Assembly: GCA_963402885.1 (NCBI GenBank)
Contig: OY727103.1
Span: forward strand, 5,494,501 to 5,558,500
Direction of reading: 5' to 3'
DNA length: 64,000 bases
Origin: Antedon bifida
Taxonomy: Eukaryota; Echinodermata; Crinoidea; Comatulida; Antedonidae
Part shown: positions 14,601 to 29,600 of the stretch, in pieces
Layout: every line of letters starts with the position of its first letter
How positions within the stretch are numbered: the first letter of the stretch is position 1
The notes under the pieces: model-generated
Seen by the model: the letters and a program-made list of their open reading frames with translations, nothing else
What the model was told of the DNA's origin: nothing
Databases searched by the model: none
Translations under genes and position numbers: made by a program

Positions 14601-17600
14601 GACTACAGAGGCCTACTAATATTAATTTAAACTTGGCCAAATCAGGAGTGCAGTTTAATCATTCGCTGATATTAAATACGATAGGTAAAAATACAAATGA
14701 TGGAGATACACAAGAAATATTAATTCTGTCCACTAAATACTCTTTATAAGATTTTCTTTCAAAGATCAAAGAAACATCTAAAATATGTTTTGAAGACAAT
14801 CGAGTTAGAAAAATGAACGTGATTTTATCACAACGTGATTTGCAATCACCGTAAAATATATTTACATAATGTATATAAAACGGTGGTATAAATGATTGTA
14901 AAGTGAAAATAGCGTGTCCGGTATTTTTTATTCGGACCAGTTAGCTGTTCTTGTTCACGAGAGTAAACGACGGTAAACTACGGTGTTATTGAGTGTTAGG
15001 CCTAACTATAAAAACAACGGTGATATTTACTGCCGTATCACATGGTTTGGATGAGTAAGATTTCCGAATTTATCCATGAACGAAGTTCTCAAAACAGTAT
15101 TTACTATTGAGAACGAAGAGATGTTCGTTTGTAAAATTACACTCAGAACAAGTTTAAGTAAAACTTAAGCTATAGAAAGTAATGTCTGAATAAGTGTTGA
15201 GTGTTCATATAAAATTTAACCCTATGATTTTTTATGAATACATTTTTTCCATTTATATCTTTCTGTTTGGTTTTATTCATTTGAATGTATCTGTTTTTAC
15301 AATGTATAATAATAATATAGTTTATAGGTCAGTAGAGAAGAATGCAGCTTATTCCAAATGGGTCAAAGTGACCACTGTTGGGAATTGGGAAGTCAGGAAT
15401 GTGTTCTTGCCAGTTGCTAGGCAACTAAGGTGATTATCTTCATTATGATGATGATTATACCTCACTTCCACTTGTGCCTGCTGCTCACAAGAAATATCTA
15501 TACATCATGTTTAACAACTTTAAAGCAGGGCCCTGTTTAAAGGATGTCACCTTTTTCATATTTTGGCTCTTTTCTTAGATGATGAAAAAAGTCATATTTT
15601 CATCTTTTGCGTTATAGTTCATCACATTTAAAAGAGCGCGCATCTATATTTAACGTATTCAAATTTCTTCTACGTTAATATATTGTTGCTGAGATAATTT
15701 CCTTCCGAAAATTCCTATCTTTGTGTTTCATTTTGATACCGTCGCCATGTTAAAAATAGGAATAAATGACGGGTCCCGTAATTTTACCTATTCCGCACTG
15801 TATGTAATAATATGTATTCAGAATATACTTGTAACAACATATTATATTCTTCAGTTCAGGTCATAATGCCATAATCTTTCTCTGTGTGCCAAACTCCAAC
15901 GTATGACGTGCACATGGCTTTTATCGTGCGGATAACTAACTCGTCGAGTTCATGTCTAGTTTTATTTGTATCTCCTTTGAGATCCAGTCATCAGCATTGC
16001 CATTTTTTCTAAGTGTAATTTGCCTTTTCATTTTTCTACGGCATAGTTCAAAATCATCCAATTTAATTTTTGATATAAAACGGCTTTTTTAATTAATGTT
16101 TTTTTAAATTTTTATATTTCCCTTGCGTTTGTAGATCCGGCCGCCGGATTACATCATACACTTTTTGTTATTAATGCGAGGAACTAAAGTTAAGATTTTT
16201 TACTCGACCGTCGGCCCAGTCGCGACGCGACGACGGTCAAACATTGTTCATATTACTGTTAGGTACTTTAATACTCTGTCTACACTATCAAACTAGTTTG
16301 ACAAAAAAAATGTGATGTGCCCAAATATGGTGATATGACATCATGATGTCCATATATGGGCACATCACATTTTTTTGTCACATAAAGTTTGACAGACCTT
16401 AACGCGGTAAGCCGAATATTTACCGTAACGCGGTGAACTCAGTCTGGTCTACTGTATGCATGTAATTCATAGCTAATTTACATACAACGAGTTTAGCCTG
16501 AGAGCTATTTGTAGAGTTGACCAAGGACATGCTCTACACAGTTTTCAATGTTATTGTATGTAGGATTATTTATTGTACAAATCCTGTACATGATACAGTA
16601 CCTATATACAGTAAATATCACGGTCTGAAATCATGGCCTCCTACTGTATTAAATAACATTAATACTGTATATTAAATCTCTCGGACTTGGCTAGCTTGGC
16701 ATAATAATAATAATAATAATAATAATTTATTTGGAAAACGATATATATATATATATTTTATATTTTGCTTAATTTAACATATCTGTTATTTTCTATTTGT
16801 CAAGGATTTTTAGTTTTATGTAATTAATTTTATTTTTTTGGTTTTTTTTTTACTTTTCTGTTCTTGTTGTTTTTTGTATATTGTATCTGTTCTGAGGGTC
16901 CCAAATGATCAGCAAATGCTGGATGGATCACCCTCATTAAATATGGTTAAAATAAAAATAAAAAATAAATAAACAATATAAAAATATATGAGTATAAAAA
17001 TATAATAACGGAAGTTCGATAAAACCAAGTCAAAAATAAACTGTAATACTAATACCAATTAAATGCAACCCACATACATAACCTTGGACACTAAATTAGC
17101 ATATTAATTAGTATAATGAACAAAGGAATATACAGTACTTAGAAACTATGTTAATATATACACACTTTTGATACACAGTGTCTACCTGCAAAAAAAAATA
17201 AGGAACAATAGGAACCCAAATTATGGGACATCAATAAACAGGAAAGCATAGATTAGGTTAATTCAGCTGAATAGAATTATTCGATGACTGTACAGACAAA
17301 CAGAATTGATCAAACTACAGTAAGATAGTGGAATATAGAGTAATAATACTAGCCTCGTTTTCAATATTAAAATGCTGATGAGATGTATCAAGTTACAGTG
17401 ACTAAAAGCTTTTATAGTAGAGTAGACCAGTAGCGTACAGCGCGTTTGTCTGGCGGTGCCCTTTTGTACGAATTTTAGAACTATATTTAGAAGTTCGCCC
17501 AGTTCACAAGCGTCGATCTGGGTCATGCTACTGCACATACATCCAGGGACCATACCATACCATAGTTACTTTTAAAATTCTGCCCACCGTCACTTTCGTT

Positions 17601-20600
17601 GTGTTTACAACTCCAACGACTAGAATAAAGCCTGTCGTATACTATTGATAACATTTCGCCCACTCATACAAAAAAAAAGGTTTACGCAAACGATTTTTTT
17701 TTATTTACGAATACGCCACTTGGCCCTTTCATGCGTGGCCGGGTACATTGCACTTTGTTCGCGGATATTTTATTTACCCTTTGGATTTTTATAGTAAATG
17801 TTTTTTCTGCCACTATATTAAAATGTATAAAACTAAATTATTTTTATTATACAGTACCCACTACTGACGTCCATAACGTTATAGAAGTAGAGGGCTGAGA
17901 AGAGAATATTTTTGTTCATCATAGTTTTTTTTGTATTTCCGTGTAGTAGGCCTACCCTATCGGACGTTCCGAACTTTGAAGTAACAGTTCTGCAAATTAA
18001 CTTTGTGTTCAATATTTATTAAAGCAGCTTCATTTTTTGTCAATTTTTTTATAGTTAATTGGTAGGCTAATACTTAATGTGCATTAATTGATTATATTTA
18101 TTAGAAAATGTATTACCGTACCGGAAGTTACCATGACGTTTGCATGGGTTTGCATTGAACCATTGAACGCAAACAATATTCATATATTTTTCATTATAGG
18201 TTTAACCATGGAGAAATAAGTTTCTCCATGGTTTAACTGTTGAACTTTTTAGACTTAACGACACATCGATTGACCTGACCTAGGCTGGTCATCGGTCATC
18301 CCAATTACCCAAATGTGTTTATAATGACTTAGGCCTTCAGGTTGATCGTAACATTTGCTAATTAAATGACAGGTAATACACCAATCAGAAGCTTACAGTT
18401 TAGAAGCTCTGATTTCGTCAATGGTGTTTGATAATTTACCTAAGTTTATAATGGAACATGCTAAATTTATTGTTTTAACATTGTTGGGTTTCAGATATCA
18501 AGGTAACACATGGATTAAACATAGCAGTTAATGATGAATCCTTGTTACGTTGTATACTGTATATTTAGTTACAATCAATATTTAAAAGTTTATAATTAAC
18601 TAAAAGAGTTTTAAAACTTTAATTTTCATTCACTGTAAATTTTTATATTCTCAATAAATGCAGTCGTATAAAATGTTGATGGGTCGCTAACATGTTATTA
18701 CCTATAGACATTACACTGATATACAAAATAACTGATAGATTAACATCTGCAGATTTACATTGCATAAGATACCTTTGTTGCGTTTAGGGTAGATGCAAAC
18801 AAATACATAAACAATCCTCATTACCTATATGGATATTTTGAAAGAAGAGAGACCCAAAACAAATTTAAATATTGACGTTATTGCAGGTCACTGTTTTAAA
18901 GATTTTTCAAAAACACAGACTTCAACAAAAACTTGTGATTTTGTTCCTTACAAACTTGGATTGGTTTACAATTTTTTTTATAAATCATCAAAGTGATGAA
19001 CAAAAATAAAATGTGATTCCAATTTTAACCATACATAATTAGAAGTATCACTTTTAGATTTATCCAATTTTATTTTCCCAGCCGCTGACTCACTATAATC
19101 AACCACTTATTCATCTATATACACCTATCGCCAAAACATTTTTATTGAACAGGTCTCACAGACTACTGTAGGCATACATTATATATCTCGTACACTCTCT
19201 TTTCTTTCCTTGCTTTGGGGTTTGCGCATGCCCAGTCCGAGTTTCAAAATCATCCGTTAATTAGTACGCTTCCGCGTGATACATTCTCCTCTCCGTCCTC
19301 CCAAAGGCACTGCGCGAAATTAGTGGGCACTAAGAACCGATATAAATATGTTACACATTAATAAAAAGGATAGTATTTTGGTATGAAATGCATTATAAAT
19401 ATAGGTAGCAAAATTATTGATTACCGATATAAATGTGTCAAATATTGGAATAATGTGCATAAGTGTATTGTGATGTCGGATACACATAAAGTATAGTTTA
19501 ATGAGGGAAATGTTGTGATGTGTATTTAAAAGGGGGCATGGGAAACATTTTCTGACAATTTCATGACAATTCGCCTTTTCTTCATGTTTATATTTTTATA
19601 CCCATATCAGTTTATGGTAATATTAAATATGACTTGTAGGCCTATATATCATAAAACAACGTTGCTCAACGTTGAAACGGAATATGACAACATTCGCTGT
19701 CAATTCCTGAACAACGTCGGCTACCTAAACACAAATTAGAGGAAATTTATTTTCTGGTTTCAAAATAAATTATATACATTCGATGTCCCTTTTATAGACA
19801 ATTATATTTAAAATGTTTATATTTTTATACCCATATCAGTTTATGGTAATATTAAATATGACTTGTAGGCCTATATATAACACAACGTTGCTCAACGTTG
19901 AAACGGAATATGACAACATTCGCTGTCAATTCCTAAACAACGTATAGGCTACCTAAACACAAATTAGAGGAAATTTATTTTCTGGTTTAAAAATAAATTA
20001 TATACATTCGATGTCCCTTTTATAGACAATTATATTTAAAATGTTTATATTTTTATACCCATATCAGTTTATGGTAATATTAAATATGACTTGTAGGCCT
20101 ATATATAACACAACGTTGCTCAACGTTGAAACGGAATATGACAACATTCGCTGTCAATTCATAAACAACGTATATAGGCTACCTAAACACAAATTAGAGG
20201 AAATTTATTTTCTGGTTTAAAAATAAATTATATACATTCGATGTCCCTTTTATAGACAATTATATTTAAAATGTTTATATTTTTATACCCATATCAGTTT
20301 ATGGTAATATTAAATATGACTTGTAGGCCTATATATTATAAAACAACGTTGCTCAACGTTGAAACGGAATATGATAACATTCGCTGTCAATTCCTAAACA
20401 ACGTAGGCTACCTAAACACAAATTAGAGGAAATTTATTTTCTGGTTTCAAAATAAATTATATACATTCGATGTCCCTTTTATAGACAATTATATTTAAAA
20501 TGTTTATATTTTTATACCCATATCAGTTTATGATAATATTAAATATGACTTGTAGGCCTATAGGCTATATTATAAAACAACGTTGCTCAACGTTGAAACG

Positions 20601-23600
20601 GAATAAGACAACATTCGCTGTCAATTCCTAAACAACGTATAGGCTACCCATGGGCTACCTAAACACAAATTAGAGGAAATTTATTTTCTGGTTTAAAAAT
20701 AAATTATATACATTCGATGTCCCTTTTATAGACAATTATATTTAAAATGTTTATATTTTTATACCCATATCAGTTTATGGTAATATTAAATATGACTTGT
20801 AGGCCTATATATTATAAAACAACGTTGCTCAACGTTGAAACGGAATATGACAACATTCGCTGTCAATTCCTGAACAACGTATAGGCTACCTAAACACAAA
20901 TTAGAGGAAATTTATTTTCTGGTTTAAAAATAAATTATATACATTCGATGTCCCTTTTATAGACAATTATATTTAAAATGTTTATATTTTTATACCCATA
21001 TCAGTTTATGGTAATATTAAATATGACTTGTAGGCCTATATATTATAAAACAACGTTGCTCAACGTTGAAACGGAATATGACAACATTCGCTGTCAATTC
21101 CTGAACAACGTATAGGCTACCTAAACACAAATTAGAGGAAATTTATTTTCTGGTTTCAAAATAAATTATATACATTCGATGTCCCTTTTATAGACAATTA
21201 TATTTAAAATGTTTATATTTTTATACCCATATCAGTTTATGGTAATATTAAATATGACTTGTAGGCCTTTATATAACACAACGTTGCTCAACGTTGAAAC
21301 GGAATATGACAACATTCGCTGTCAATTCCTAAACAACGTATAGGCTACCTAAACACAAATTAGAGGAAATTTATTTTCTGGTTTAAAAATAAATTATATA
21401 CATTCGATGTCCCTTGTATAGACAATTATATTTAAAATGTTTATATTTTTATACCCATATCAGTTTAAGGTAATATTAAATATGACTTGTAGGCCTATAT
21501 ATAACACAACGTTGCTCAACGTTGAAACGGAATATGACAACATTCGCTGTCAATTCATAAACAACATATAGGCTACCTAAACACAAATTAGGAATTATAG
21601 TTAAATCTTATATAACACAACGTTGCTCAACGTTGTTGTGGATTTGAAACGAGGCAGGTAAACATTCGCCGACAATTCATTGGAAACATAGAGTTATAAT
21701 TATAACACAATTAAATGAAATTTTATTTTTGTTGGTTCATAGGTAGGCCTAATTATAAATGTCTATATTCTTAGACACATGTTAGTCTATAATATAAGGG
21801 AGTGATACTTAAATGTTATATAACACAACGTTGCTCAACGTTGTTGTGGATTTGAAAAGCAGGGTAAACATTCGCCAACAATTCATTGGCAACATAGAGT
21901 GATTTTACAAATGCCATGTTTTAGTTCATAGGTAATTATAAATGTCTATATTCTTAGACACATTTCAGTCTATATAAGGGAATTATAGTTAAATCTTATA
22001 TAACACAACGTTGCTCAACGTTGTTGTGGATTTGAAACGAGACAGGCAAAACATTCGCTAATCCCTTGGCAACATAGGCGACCTACCGATATCATTTCAA
22101 CACAACTAGAGGCAATTTCATTTTCTGATAATTAAGTAATTACTGTATTAATGTTTATTTTTTTTTTTATCAGTGCCAATTAAGGCAGAGATAGGCATTT
22201 TATAATGTTGCTCAACCTTGTGTATTTGAAACGGGACAGAGAAAACAATTAGTGGCAACAAAGGCGACCTACCGATATATTATAACACGATTAGAGACAA
22301 TTTCATTTTCTTGTTCAACATTAATTAAAACTGTTTATATTGTGCCAATTTAAGGCAAGGATAGGCCTTGTATAATTATAACACATCATTGTTCAACGTT
22401 GTTGCATATTGTGTATTTCAAACGAGACAGGGAAAACATTCGCTAATAATTCCTTGGCAACATAATGCGACATACCAATGTTAAAACATAATTAGAGACA
22501 ATTTCATTTTCTGATATTTAAGTAATTAATAATTATTAATGTTAATATTTTTTATCAGTGCCAATTTTAAGGCAAGGATAGAATTGTATAATGTTGCTCA
22601 ACGTTGCTGTGTGTATTTGAAACGGGACAGGGAAAACATTCGCTATTAATTCCTTTGGCAACGTTGGATACCTATATTACAACACAATTCGAGACAATTT
22701 TATGTTCTGATACTTTAGTAGTTATTAATGTTTATATTTTTATATCAGTGCCAATTTTAAAGCAGGGATGTGGCATTTTATAATATAACACAACGTTGCT
22801 CAACGTTGGTGTGTAAACGGGACAGAAAAAACATTGGCTAATAATCCCTTTGGCAACGTTGGCTATCTACCGATATTACAACACAATTAGAGGCATTTCA
22901 TTTCTGGTTCAAACTTACTTATAAATGTTTATATTTTATACCCGTGTCACTTTTATGAATAGGGAATTTTATAATATAACACAACGTTGCTCAACGTTGT
23001 TGTGTAAACGGGACAGGGAAAACATTCGCTAATAATCCCTTCGGCAACGCTGGACCTACCGATATTACAACACAATTAGAGGCATTTCATTTTCTGGTTC
23101 AAAATTACTTATAAATGTTTATATTTTATACCCGTGCCACTTTTATGGCCCATAGGGCATTTTATAATATAACACAACTTTGCTCAACGTTGTTGTGTAA
23201 ACGGGACAGTGAAAACATTCGCTAATAATCCCTTCGGCAACGCTGGACCTACCGATATTACAACACAATTAGTGTTCAAAATTACTTATAAATGCTTATA
23301 TTTTATACCCGTGCCACTTTTATGGCCCATAGGGCATTTTATAATATAACACAACATTGCTCAACGTTGTTGTGTAAACAGGACAGGGAAAACATTCGCT
23401 AATAATCCTTTTGGCAACGTTGGCTATCTACCGATATTACAACACAATTAGAGGCATTTCATTTCTGGTTCAAACTTACTTATAAATGTTTATATTTTAT
23501 ACCCGTGTCACTTTTATGAATAGGGAATTTTATAATATAACACAACGTTGCTCAACGTTGTTGTGTAAACGGGACAGGGAAAACATTCGCTAAAAATCCC

Positions 23601-26600
23601 TGTGGCAACGCTGGACCTACCGATATTACAACACAATTAGAGGCATTTCATTTTCTGGTTCAAAATTACTTATAAATGTTTATATTTTATACCCGTTCCA
23701 CTTTTATGACCCATAGGGCATTTTATAATATAACACAACGTTGCTCAACGTTGTTGTGTAAAAAACGGGACAGGGAAAACATTCGCTAATAATCCATGTG
23801 GCAACAACGCTGGACCTACCGATATTACAACACAATTAGAGGCATTTCATTTTCTGGTTCAAAATTACTTATAAATGTTTATATTTTATACCCGTGCCAA
23901 TTTTATGGCCAATAGGGTATTTATAATATAACACAACGTTGCTCAACGTTGTTGTGTAAACGGGACAGGGAAAACATTCGCTAATAATCCCTTTGGCAAC
24001 GCTGGACCTACCGATATTACAACACAATTAGAGGCATTTCATTTTCTGATATTTAAGTAATTACTAATGTTTATATTTTTATATCAGTGCCAATTTTAAG
24101 ACAAGGATAGAATGTTATAAAATAACACAACGTTGCTCAACGTTATTGTGTAAACGGGACAGGGAAACATTCGTTAACATTCCTTAGTAACAGAAGACCT
24201 ACCGATATCATTACAACACAGTTCGAAGCAATTCAGTTTTCTGATACTTAAGTAATTATTAATGTTTATATTTTATACCAGTGCCAATTTTAAGGCAGGA
24301 ATAGCCATTTTACAATAGGCTATATTACACAACGTTGCTCAACGTTGTTGTGTAAACGGGACAGTGAAAACATTTTCGCTAACAATCTACCTAATAATGG
24401 GTAGCACAGACTTAATGTGCATTTTATACCAAAATACTATCCTTTTTGTTAATGTGTAACATATTTATATCGGTAATTATTTGTGCTACCCAATATTTAT
24501 AATGGGTGGCACACTTTATGTGCATTTCATACCAAAATACTATCCTTTTTATTAATGTGTAACATTATATCGGTAATTAGTTGTGATACCCAATATTTAT
24601 AATGGGTAGCACATACATACATGCATGTTATACCAAATACTCTCCTTTTTATTATGTGTAACATATTTATATCGGTAATTAGTTGTCGCCGACCGTAATT
24701 CATTGGAAACATAGAGTGATATTATAACACAATTAGAGGAAATTTCATGTTTTGGTTCATAGGTAGGCCTAATTATAAATGTCTATATTTTTAAACACAT
24801 GTCATTCTAAGGGAATATTGAATTTTATATAACACAACGTTGCTCAACGTCGTTGTGGATTTGAAACGAGGCAGGGTAAACATTCGCCGACAATTCATTG
24901 AAAACATAGAGTGATTAATGGACAGTGGTGTCGTCATTTAAACGGTTTAAATGACGACATACGGTATAGAAAAAAAATGTTATGGCAACAACCAGATTAG
25001 TGTACGCCTAATGCTCAATTTTTAACATACGCGTATCAAAAAGTAAATTACTATATCAATTTAGGCCTAAATGTATCATTTAATAATTTAATACGGCGGA
25101 TTGAGTTCTGATAGTTAAGGGTGTTACTAGAAAAACAACTGAACATAACGATATTCAATACCGTTGTCGTTAAATTAACATTACGGTATCGCTATTTACT
25201 ATCGTTAAGAAATACGTAAAAAATATGAATGCGCGTTGATTCGCCGTTAATTTGTATATTAACAAATAATAGCAAGTTGTAGGCCTATTTGAGTCCAACA
25301 AACTCGCGTGATTGAAAGCCAACACAACAAACTGTAGGCCTTAGTATTAAAAAGTAAAGTACTATATACAAAAATGTATCATAATACATACAGATCGAGT
25401 TCAACCATGTATATACATTTCCTCCATGGTCAAACACATAATATGTAATTGTTACAAAGTGATACGATATTTATAGAGAAACACAACAGTTCTTTTCAGA
25501 GTGGTGTATCGCAAACTTTATATCAACGATATTTATATAAATTAAAACTAGGACTACATCGCTATTTGTAACTGTACTGTCGTTGTCGTTCATTAACTTT
25601 AATCAAAGATGTTTGCGTGCTTTAATAAAGTAAATGTAGAGGGCGCACATCTGATAGGTGGATATATGGTGGTGTTGCCGCGCCGGCGGTAACGTGTATG
25701 AAAGAGTCGAGCGCGATGAGCTGCAGAGATGATGATGGTTTGGCCGCCGTGTAATTGGATATGTGTGCACAAACAGTTTTTGGTACTAGGCCTAGGCTAG
25801 TACTGTATAGGCTTATTTTACAGTTTGAAATAAAAGCGTTTTTAGAATTGGTTAAAATACCAATTTAAGAAACGTAATGTAATATACACTGTAGTAGGTA
25901 AGGAAGCCTATCTAGCCTAGACTCTAGTAGTAGAGGGAGGGGCTTAGTAGTAGTAGCCTTCCATAAATCACCGGCATGTTTATTGATATGACCCTGGTTA
26001 TAATTAGTGGTGACAAGGGATTACCTTGGCGATGTATTTTATGACATTTATAGCAACGTTGTTTACCATAGTTTGCAACGGTGTTTACCATAGTTTACGA
26101 CGGTAATAACCAGTAAAAAGTGTTGTTTTACAGTGATCTACGGTAAACGACGGTAGTTTTTTTTTCAAAGGGTATATTTACCTGAACCATGGTGGGCTAT
26201 GAAAGTGAACATTAACACATAATGGTGACCAGATTGAATCATTTTCAAGCGAACCCCAGGAGTTTGCTATTATATTGATTATTTCAATGTGCGATATCAG
26301 AGACTTTGGTGAGATGGGTCACTATACAGTTTTATGCATGACTAATCACTATAAAACCAATATAAAGTACTATTTGTAATATTTTGTTATCTTTACTCAC
26401 CTCAGATCCATAAAGATCGTTGAGCATGACACAAACTTCACTTAAATGTCTTTGAACTTTCACTGCTTTCTTTCTCTTTCACTGCTTTCTTTCTCTTTCA
26501 CTGCTTTCTTTCTCCTTCTTCTTTTTCTTTCTCCTTCTTCTTCTCTTTCTCCCTGCTTTTCTTGATACAAATCTTTCTTTCATTCTCTTCACTATGGGAA

Positions 26601-29600
26601 AAAATAATGTGTTGTTAGATAAACTCAAAAACTCAATTTAAAACAACAGTGAGACTTTATAATTAATTAATTAAATACATGCTTTGTATGGAAGGTATAA
26701 TGAAAGAATTAACTAGCCTTTGCTAGAATTAAAACTCTAAGACACAAACAGAACATAGTACTGCATGTTGGTAAAAAAAAGGAGAGATTAAGTGATATTC
26801 AATTCAATTCAACTAGACATTTATTTCTTCCTTCAATAAAATTAGGTAATCATAACAAATTCAAGTAGAATATAAAACATGTCAATTGATGATAAAAAAA
26901 AAAAGTATACAGGTATCAATAAAAGGAAGTAGGCAGTGCCCAAGAAGATACAAATCTTGTGGCGGGCCAGCCTATTTACAGACACAGGTAAGACGGTCGA
27001 AAATTCAAAAATACAGGACGTAAGGACAGGGACATAACAAGACAGCAAAAGGAGGAAAAAAAAACAACGATCAGAATGACAGCAAATCATATCCTGACCA
27101 AGAACTGACAAATGAAACTCGAAAAAATTGCCGGAATAAAAAAGAGAGATCAATACTTTGCAATAAGGTATTTCTTAAGTTTGGAAGAAAACGTTTTTAT
27201 TGAAATAGAGTTGCCGATGTCAGGAGGTAAATTATTCCATAAATTGGAGCCGGAAAATCTTATGTTATGTTGAAAATAATTAGTGCGATGTTTCGGTATA
27301 TGGATCTTAAATTGGTTTCTTGTACAGTACGAGTGACGAACAGAATTTGGGATGAAAAAATTACACAGATGCTTAGGAAGAAGGAAATGTATTGATGAGT
27401 ACACGAATATAAATTGTTGAAAAATATTAATGTCAAAAATATTAAGGAGATTCAAGTTAGAAAACAAATGAGACGAATGAGACCGGGGTGGAACGCCAGA
27501 TATAATGCGAGTAGCCTTTTTTTGTATAATGTGAAGTTTGGTGAGATTGGATGGGTAAGTATTTGCCCATACAATGTTACAATAGCTCAGATAGGGAAGA
27601 ATTAAAGAACAGTAAATAATACGGAGGATATTTGGGGGAATGAACGAAGAAAGTCTAAACATGACACCGAGGCTCTTGGAAGTTTTGTTCTCGATTTCTT
27701 TAATGTGAGTTTTCCAAGTTAGACCACTATCGAGATAAACACCTAGAAACTTTGCGCTTTCAACACGTGGAATATCATAATTGTCAATCAGAATCTTATA
27801 TGGCGTAGTATTGATAAATCTGTCTTTTTGGGGACTCCGGAAAAGAATAAAGCTGCACTTTTTATAATTGATAGATAACTTATTACTAGAAAAATAGATG
27901 GACATGTGTTTTAAGTTGGTGTTAAGGTCATCAAAAAGAGATTGGATATTAGGGGAAGAATAGAACACGGTTGTGTCGTCAGCATAGAGAAAAAACGAGA
28001 GAAGATTAGAGCATCGGTATAAATCATTAATGTATAAAATAAATAAAAGTGGACCTAAAAGAGAACCTTGGGGGACACCGCATGTGACTGATGAAAAATG
28101 AGATAGGTGGTTTGAGTATCTAGTACATTGAGAACGATTTGCTAAGTAACTTTTAAACAACTTTAATGCAGGCCCTCGAATACCATAATGGGATAACTTA
28201 AATAAAAGAATATCATGATCGATAGTGTCAAAAGCTTTGGAAAGATCAATAAAGAGTCCAATAGCGAAATCATTGCGTTCAAAAGCGTCCACAATTTTGT
28301 TAGTAAGGTCCATAAGAGCCATGGATGTATTATATTTTTTACGAAAGCCGAATTGTTGAGAGTATAAAATATCGTATTTGGTAATAAAATTAAAAGTTCT
28401 GTCGTAAATAATTCTTTCTAGGGCTTTTGAGAAAACAGGTAAAATAGAAATAGGGCGATAGTTCGTTAAGTCAGATTTACTGCCAGATTTAAAGATGGGT
28501 GTTACACGAGCTATCTTCAATCTGCTTGGGAAAATTCCCTTAGTTAAAGAAATGTTAAAAATATGGCATAAAGGGAGGGAGATAAGTTCAGTAACTTGCT
28601 TGATGACATTCGCATGTAGGTCATCAATACCGGGGGACTTATTACTCTTGAATGAACGCAAAATTTTAATAACTTCGTCCTCATCGACCGGGGATAAAAA
28701 AATAGAATGAATATTTGGGTTAGGAAGAAATTCTTTATACGATGTGTTTGTCTTGGGTATTTGGTTAGCTAAGGTGGGACCAATTTCAGTAAAAAATGAA
28801 TTAAAAGAGTTTGCAATCTTGGTGGGATCATTTGACATTTCACCATTGCAGTTAAAAAAAGTATTACTTTGTTTGTTAGAGGATTGTTTTATAAGGGAAT
28901 TAATAGTTTTCCAAGTGGCCCTGATGTCATTTTTATGTTTAATAAAAGTATTTTTAAAATAATTTGATTTCGCAGTTTTGATAAGACAATTGATTCGGTT
29001 GCGACATTGTTTATATTTTGTTTCATTTTTCGCAGAGGGACGATGAAGAAAGTTTGAGTATAATTTTTGCCTATATTTAATGGACTTAAGAAGAGAGTCG
29101 GTCATCCAGGTCTTGAGTTTAGTTTTAGTTTTTTTGATAGTTTTGTATGGAAATGTTTTATTGTAAAGTAACGAAAAGGTATGTTCAAATTTGTTGTATG
29201 CATCATCTGGGTTTTGGGTATTTAGAATGTCAATCCATTGTTCGCTAGACAATTCTTGACGGAATTTATCAATAGTGATTTGGTTAATGCATCTAAATCT
29301 AAATGATTCATCCCTATCTGAGCTACGTACATCACAGGAAAAATACGAAATATTAAAAACGGGAAGATGGTCCGAAATATCACTAAATAATAGTCCACTA
29401 ATACTAGGGAAATCAAATTTATTAGTTATAATATTGTCAATCAGTGAGAAAGAGGACTTGGTGATTCTGGATGGTCTGTGAATAAGGGGGAGAAAATAAT
29501 TACTAAACAGAGAGTTGACAAATTGCCAAGCTTCATTATTAGATTCATTTTTTAATATATCAATATTGAAGTCACCAAGAATATAATTAATTTTGTTTTC

